A stretch of DNA of 34,318 nt from an uncultured delta proteobacterium. Its GTDB lineage: Bacteria > Myxococcota_A > Polyangia > Polyangiales > Polyangiaceae. The DNA is taken from positions 1 through 34,318 of the forward strand of contig CAIVJW010000038.1 in NCBI GenBank assembly GCA_903906315.1, in the 5' to 3' direction. Of the stretch, positions 30,475 to 34,318 are shown piece after piece. Position numbers and translations under genes: made by a program. Each line of letters opens with the position of its first letter. Within the stretch, counting starts at the first letter, position 1. The notes beneath the pieces are model-generated. The model worked only from the letters and a program-made list of their open reading frames with translations, ran no database searches and had not been told where the DNA came from.

Positions 30475-31689
30475 TCAGACGCGGGTCGCGCCGACGATGG
30501 CGGCGACGAGGCGGGGGACGTCCCGCTCGGCGACCGAGCAGAGCGCGACGCGGAGGGCGCCGGCCTGCGGGACCACGAACAGGCCCGCCTCCTGGAGGCG
30601 CAGCGCGGCCGGGAACGGGTCGTCGCAGAAGACGGTCGTGAAGAAGCCGCCGTCGTAGCGCGGGTAGCGGAGCCCGGCGGCGCCCGCGAGCTCGTTCCAG
30701 CGGGCGACGCGGCGATCGAGCAGGGCCTTGAGGACGGCGCGCTCGCCGTCGACGCGGGCGCGGAGGTCGGCGTCGCCGAGGATGCGCGCGATGGCGGACT
30801 GACCGGCCGAGTTGACGTTCGACCAGGTGCCGCGGCACGAGAAGCTGAGCGCGTTCTGCACGCGGCGCCGCTCGGCCTCGTCGGGCGTGACGGCGACGAG
30901 CGCGCCGACACGCAGGCCGTACTGGGTGAAGGTCTTCGACGCGGACCAGGCGAAGGTGATCATGGCCTTGCCCGAGAGGCGCAGGACCTGGTCGACGCAC
31001 GTGGCGAGGTCGGACGCCCCGTAGCGCGCGTAGGCGACGTCGAGGACGAGCGAGATGGGGCCGCGCTTGGCCTCGGACTCGACGACCCCGACGAGATCGG
31101 ACCACTCGGAGGCGTCGAACGAGTAGCCCGTCGGGTTGTGGCAGGGCGAGTTCAGGAACACGAGCGCGCGGCCCTGGCCCTCGAGCTGACCGTGGAGGGC
31201 GCGAGCGAAGTCGGTGACGTCGAGGCGGCCCTTCGCGTCGAACATGCGGAACGTCGAGAGCGACCGGTCGGACTCGTCGGCGAGCGTCTTGTACGGGCCC
31301 CAGTAGAACGAGCTCGTCAGGAGCGACTGGCCGGGCTCGAGGAAGTTCGCGATCGCGAGGCGGAGGGCGCCGGTGCCGCCGGGCGTGGAGACGGCGGCCG
31401 TCATGGCCGCGGCCGGGCGCGTGCCGAGCAGGTCGGCGACGACGAGGCGCAGGAACTCCGCGTTGCCGGCGAGCGGCGCGTAGCCCGCGCCGACCTCGGC
31501 CGGCACCTCGCGCAGGGTCTGGGTGACGCCGCCGAGCACGGCGAGCTTGCCGTCGTCGTCGAGCAGGGCGCCGACGGTCGCGTTGACGATGGACTCGCCG
31601 GCGGCCGCGCGCGCACGGGCCGCGGCGTTGAGGGCGAAGATCGGGTCGTCACCAGGGCGCGAAGTCCGCGACGGGATCAAAAACTCCAT
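30475..31689 (-). CDS. Class I/II pyridoxal-phosphate aminotransferase
   Basis: A 404-residue aminotransferase of fold type I, subgroup with aspartate/aromatic enzymes. Motifs: VGAGYAPLAGNAEFLRLVV (66-84), STPGGTGALRLAI with the cofactor phosphate loop, NSPCHNPTGYSFD with Asn185, VLDVAYARYG with Asp217 and Tyr220, the Schiff-base SASKTFTQYGLRVG with Lys252, and the C-terminal RVALCS with the substrate-carboxylate Arg. The Cys-rich NALSFSCRGTWSNVNSAG region matches tyrosine-type enzymes that act on aromatic or branched substrates. It is cytoplasmic, with a normal family length (about 400). No partner gene is adjacent, so the substrate cannot be inferred from context. A TA box lies six bases before the ATG at 31689 and no Shine-Dalgarno is seen. 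Confidence 0.95.
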   Translation of the reverse strand: MEFLIPSRTSRPGDDPIFALNAAARARAAAGESIVNATVGALLDDDGKLAVLGGVTQTLREVPAEVGAGYAPLAGNAEFLRLVVADLLGTRPAAAMTAAVSTPGGTGALRLAIANFLEPGQSLLTSSFYWGPYKTLADESDRSLSTFRMFDAKGRLDVTDFARALHGQLEGQGRALVFLNSPCHNPTGYSFDASEWSDLVGVVESEAKRGPISLVLDVAYARYGASDLATCVDQVLRLSGKAMITFAWSASKTFTQYGLRVGALVAVTPDEAERRRVQNALSFSCRGTWSNVNSAGQSAIARILGDADLRARVDGERAVLKALLDRRVARWNELAGAAGLRYPRYDGGFFTTVFCDDPFPAALRLQEAGLFVVPQAGALRVALCSVAERDVPRLVAAIVGATRV

Positions 31690-31695
31690 GGATCG

Positions 31696-31704
31696 CCGCT
31701 ATCA
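31696..31704 (-). promoter_or_regulatory. -10-like TA box before the aminotransferase gene
   Basis: On the minus strand this reads TGATAGCGG, six bases before the ATG at 31689. It keeps the extended TG and the TA core; the rest of the hexamer is a poor match. The opposite strand carries TATCAT at 31700-31705, which has no -35 at the proper distance. Confidence 0.4.
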
Positions 31705-31811
31705 TGTCTCCGCGCCGGTCGCCACGGCCCCACCGTGCCGCAGCGCGGCAACCGGGGCCGGATCCGCGGCCCGGATCGGCCCCCCGGGGTGCTTCGGGCA
31801 GATCGACGCGC

Positions 31812-31830
31812 TAGCCTCTGCGTCTGGAGG
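31812..31830 (+). promoter_or_regulatory. TA box and Shine-Dalgarno of the subtilisin gene
   Basis: TAGCCT at 31812-31817 is the -10-like box. GGAGG at 31826-31830 is a strong Shine-Dalgarno lying four bases before the ATG at 31835 and ten before the ATG at 31841. This gene therefore has the TA box but a short leader with its own binding site, unlike the leaderless ones. Confidence 0.5.
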
Positions 31831-31834
31831 ACGC

Positions 31835-33646
31835 ATGGACATGACCCGGTCTCGATGGGCGGCCCTGGCCGCCGGCTTGCTGGGGTGGGCCTCCTCGGGG
31901 GGCGTGGCGATCGCTCAGCCCACGTCGGTCCCGCAGACGCCGGGCGACCGACCCGAGCCGAAGCGTGCCAACGAGCCCGTCTCGCCCGGCGCCGGCGTGC
32001 CGCTCGGCGCCGAGGCGGCGGACCTCGACGAGGCGGCGTACGACGTGCCGGGCGCGATCGTCGTCGACGCCCGGGACGACCTCGACGAGCCGGGCGTGCG
32101 CGGCCTCGCGGCGGCCTTCGGCCTGACGTTCGTGCCGACGTCGCTCGAGGCGTCGACGCGCATCGAGCTGGCGAGCGTGGCCGGCGGCGCCGTGCGCGAC
32201 GTGCTGGCCAAGCTCCGGGCCGACCCGCGCGTCGAGTACGCCGAGCCGCTCGCGCGCGTCCGGGCCTTCTACGCGGCGAACGACCCGCTCCTGTCCGAGC
32301 AGTGGCACCTCGCGCGCATCGGCGCGCCGCGCGCCTGGGACTTCGCGAGCGGGCGTGGCGTGACGGTCGCGGTCGTCGACACGGGCATCGCCTGCGAGGA
32401 CCACGGCCCGTTCACGAAGGGCACCGATCTCTCGGCGACGCCGTGCGTGCCGGGGTGGAACTTCGCCGCGAACAGCGAGCACGCGAACGACGACCACGGG
32501 CACGGTACGCACGTCGCGGGCACGATCGCGCAGTCGACGAACAACGGCCTCGGCGCGGCGGGCGTCGCGTTCCACGCGCGGCTGATGCCGGTGAAGGTGC
32601 TGAGCGAGTCGGGCTGGGGCACGACCGCGGACGTGGCCGACGGCATCCGCTGGGCCGCCGATCACGGGGCGCACGTCATCAACCTGAGCCTCGGCGGGCC
32701 GCGCAACGCGCAGGTCCTGCAGAAGGCGATCGACCACGCGATCGCGCGCGGCGCGGTCGTCGTCGCGGCGGCCGGCAACACGGGCGGGCGCGTGCAGTAC
32801 CCGGGCGCGTCGGACGGCGTGATCGGCGTCTCCGCGACCGACGCGAACGACAAGCTCGCGCCGTTCTCGTCGCGCGGCGACGGGGTCGACCTCGCGGCGC
32901 CCGGCGTCAACGTCACGCAGCAGACCGTGTGCAACCACGGTCGCGACAAATGCGAGCAGTTCCCCGCGTGGAACGGGACGTCCATGGCCTCGCCGCACGT
33001 CGCGGGCGCCGCGGCGCTCGTCGTCAGCCTCGGCGTGTCCGACCCGGCCGCCGTCGAGCGCGCGCTGCGCGACGGCGCCCGCAAGGTGGACGACTCCGAC
33101 GCCGGGCGCAAACAGTACGGCGCGGGGGTCCTCCAGGCCGCGAACGCGGTCGGGCAGATCACGCTGCGCCACGGGCTCGCGCGGCTCGCCGCGCTCTTCG
33201 CGGTGATGGTGCTGCTGGCCCGCGCGATCGCGCGAAAGGGCGCGGGCAGCTCGCCGTGGCGGCTCTCGTTCCTCGTCCCGGCGCTCTTCGCCGGGCCCGG
33301 GCTCGTCTTCTTCGCGCCGTGGCTGCTGCCGCGCGCCGACCTCGCGGTGGACCTGCTCGCGCGGCCCTTGCCCGACCTCGACCTCTTCGTGGGCGCGTCG
33401 CTGCACCGGTGGCTGCCGCTCGCGAACGCCGTCGTGCCCTTTGCGCTGACGGCCGTGTTCTACGGGGTGAAGCGCCTCCGGCCGGTGGTCGCGGGCTTCG
33501 CGGCCGGCACGGCGGCGTACCTCGTGTCGATCGCGGCGCTCGGCGAGCACGCGGGGCCGTTCGGGCGCGCGCTGCTGGTGGGCTGGTGCGCGATCAACGC
33601 GGCGCTCTGCGTGTGGATCGCGAAGGCGAACCTCGAAGAGGCGTGA
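31835..33646 (+). CDS. S8 subtilisin-like protease with C-terminal membrane domain
   Basis: A 603-residue exported serine protease. A signal peptide covers about 1-28. A propeptide of the I9 kind follows (about 70-145, VPGAIVVDARDDL ... VEYAEPLARV). The catalytic domain (about 150-440) holds Asp182 in VAVVDTGI, His223 in HGHGTHVAGT, the oxyanion Asn315 in AAAGN, and Ser383 in NGTSMASPHVAG. A Cys204/Cys187 pair and Cys366/Cys373 could form disulfides outside the cell. Residues 445-600 add about four or five membrane helices, which is unusual since most S8 enzymes end at the catalytic or a beta domain. The enzyme would stay attached to the membrane and cleave periplasmic or surface proteins. 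Start and binding site are described in the preceding entry. Confidence 0.94.
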   Translation: MDMTRSRWAALAAGLLGWASSGGVAIAQPTSVPQTPGDRPEPKRANEPVSPGAGVPLGAEAADLDEAAYDVPGAIVVDARDDLDEPGVRGLAAAFGLTFVPTSLEASTRIELASVAGGAVRDVLAKLRADPRVEYAEPLARVRAFYAANDPLLSEQWHLARIGAPRAWDFASGRGVTVAVVDTGIACEDHGPFTKGTDLSATPCVPGWNFAANSEHANDDHGHGTHVAGTIAQSTNNGLGAAGVAFHARLMPVKVLSESGWGTTADVADGIRWAADHGAHVINLSLGGPRNAQVLQKAIDHAIARGAVVVAAAGNTGGRVQYPGASDGVIGVSATDANDKLAPFSSRGDGVDLAAPGVNVTQQTVCNHGRDKCEQFPAWNGTSMASPHVAGAAALVVSLGVSDPAAVERALRDGARKVDDSDAGRKQYGAGVLQAANAVGQITLRHGLARLAALFAVMVLLARAIARKGAGSSPWRLSFLVPALFAGPGLVFFAPWLLPRADLAVDLLARPLPDLDLFVGASLHRWLPLANAVVPFALTAVFYGVKRLRPVVAGFAAGTAAYLVSIAALGEHAGPFGRALLVGWCAINAALCVWIAKANLEEA

Positions 33647-33752
33647 AGCGGGGCCGGGCCGCACCGCGATCGGGCTGCCTCGCGCGCTGCTGGCCGCGCC
33701 CCTCCTGCGGGCAGCCTCGGCGGCCGTGGTTCCGCGCGGCGGGGTCCTGTGG

Positions 33753-33760
33753 CATAGCGG
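33753..33760 (+). promoter_or_regulatory. -10-like TA box before the last complete lipoprotein gene
   Basis: CATAGCGG contains the TA core (TAGCGG at 33755-33760), and four bases separate it from the GTG at 33765. The same TAGCGG core occurs before the aminotransferase gene on the other strand. Confidence 0.3.
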
Positions 33761-33764
33761 CGGG

Positions 33765-34019
33765 GTGATCGACCTCCGCGCCCGCCGTCTCGTCGTCGCT
33801 CCGATCGCGTGGGCCGCGCTGGCCGCCCTGGCTCTCCCGACCGTCGGCTGCGGCGGGTCGTCGAGCGAGACGCCCTGGCCGGTCGAGCCGGTGAACGCCG
33901 AGATGGGGCCGGCCGGTGAGTCGAGCGCGCGCGCCGCGGCGAACGAGGCCGAACCCGCGGCCACCGCGACGCCTCAGGCCGCGCCGCGCCGCGTGCCCTC
34001 GAGCAAGCCGAAGCGCTGA
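33765..34019 (+). CDS. Small lipoprotein, function unknown
   Basis: An 84-residue predicted lipoprotein from GTG 33765. The signal peptide MIDLRARRLVVAPIAWAALAALAL ends in Pro-Thr-Val-Gly-Cys (Cys29). The mature part is only about 55 residues, rich in Ser, Ala, Glu and Pro (WPVEPVNAEMGPAGESS), with a basic end (PRRVPSSKPKR), so it looks largely disordered. A frame from 33726 would add 13 residues that do not suit a signal peptide. It could be a cell-wall spacer or linker protein. It follows the protease by 118 bases and may be transcribed alone. The next gene starts 66 bases later. Confidence 0.65.
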   Translation: MIDLRARRLVVAPIAWAALAALALPTVGCGGSSSETPWPVEPVNAEMGPAGESSARAAANEAEPAATATPQAAPRRVPSSKPKR

Positions 34020-34085
34020 CCGCGACGGATCGCCGGGGCCCGCTGCGCTTGGTGCGCGGCGCGCGGCGGTCCATCCTTCCCGCCC

Positions 34086-34318
34086 ATGAGCCTCGGAGCC
34101 GGCGCGGGAGGGAGGGCGGACGGCGGCCCGCGCGCGCGCCGCTGGCTCGCGGTCGCGCTCGCGTGCCTCGCGATGCTGGTGCTGCCCATCGTGGGGTGGC
34201 TGATCCTGCCCGTGCACCGCGTCGCCCCGGCGGCCGCGTCGACGGCGCGCCCGACCGCGGCACCGATCGCGCCCCGCGGTCCGTCACCGCTGCCGCCGGC
34301 GCCGCGCCCCACGCCGGC
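34086..34318 (+). CDS. Membrane protein, C-terminus cut by window edge
   Basis: This frame opens at the ATG at 34086 and continues to the right edge without a stop, giving 77 visible residues. A Gly/Ala/Arg-rich N-terminus (residues 1-19) with cytoplasmic character is followed by one strong hydrophobic segment (about 20-42, with WLAVALACLAMLVLPIVGWLIL) and then a Pro/Ala/Thr-rich linker typical of a spacer to an outer domain. The overall design, a short basic tail, one helix and a Pro/Ala linker, resembles the N-terminus of the AgmX-type proteins of this group, but the functional part is outside the window. No clear ribosome binding site is seen. Confidence 0.6.
   Translation, partial: MSLGAGAGGRADGGPRARRWLAVALACLAMLVLPIVGWLILPVHRVAPAAASTARPTAAPIAPRGPSPLPPAPRPTP

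Noticed and set aside
27397-33768. A very long plus-strand open frame (over 2,100 codons)
   Set aside because: It runs antisense to the amidohydrolase, kelch and aminotransferase genes and out of frame with the protease; its product is Arg/Ala/Gly/Asp-rich without domains. It is a GC-bias artefact.

Overview
This window is very GC-rich bacterial chromosome, with codon third positions almost all G or C. Its gene content points to a myxobacterium of the Polyangia type (phylum Myxococcota). The clues are many lipoproteins in which the lipidated Cys is followed by a Gly/Thr/Ser-rich linker, a sigma factor paired with a membrane protein ending in an AgmX/TonB-like domain, and many single-copy enzymes and small lipoproteins without obvious partners. 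The taxonomic call is inference; no rRNA or other marker is present beyond rpsT. I see no tRNA, rRNA, CRISPR array, insertion sequence or prophage gene.

Layout. 1-3.2 kb: a lipoprotein running off the left edge, a VWA-domain lipoprotein, an S41 processing protease and a 59-residue Cys-rich protein. 3.2-5.6 kb: an ECF sigma factor overlapping a single-pass membrane protein that is probably its regulator. 5.7-7.2 kb: a DUF1295 membrane enzyme, then a 56-residue basic protein upstream of rpsT behind one promoter, closed by a hairpin. 7.3-10.3 kb: a polysaccharide deacetylase with a small membrane protein, divergent from an MBOAT acyltransferase. 10.5-13.2 kb: a Tat-exported alpha/beta hydrolase overlapping a GT-C-like membrane protein with TPRs. 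13.2-16.9 kb: a Cys-rich lipoprotein, an alpha/beta-hydrolase fused to a RelA/SpoT-type HD domain, and an EptA/LtaS-like membrane phosphotransferase. 16.9-22.4 kb: a surface-glycan locus, with a four-gene operon (SAM methyltransferase, GT4 glycosyltransferase, two FkbM methyltransferases) divergent from a Wzx-like flippase. 22.6-25.8 kb: three small envelope proteins and a GH13 amylase with a starch-binding domain. 26.0-30.3 kb: a MarR-type HTH fused to an alpha/beta hydrolase behind a near-perfect operator, an amidohydrolase and a seven-repeat kelch lipoprotein. 30.5-34.3 kb: an aminotransferase, a membrane-anchored subtilisin, a small lipoprotein and a truncated membrane protein.

How the genes relate. 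Most products work in the envelope (lipoproteins, secreted proteases, glycan synthesis and export, acyl and phospho-group transfer). Genes within a unit are packed tightly, with GTGA or TGATG overlaps at 4151, 11571, 17825 and 23383, which suggests translational coupling.

The strongest signal beyond the genes is a recurring promoter layout. A TA-containing -10-like box, usually preceded by TGC or GGC, lies 4-11 nt (most often 6-7) before the start codon of many genes that have no Shine-Dalgarno sequence. Genes without this layout tend to have a clear GAGG or AGGAG. This suggests that leaderless mRNAs are common here. The two most unusual proteins are the MarR-hydrolase and the hydrolase-HD fusions.
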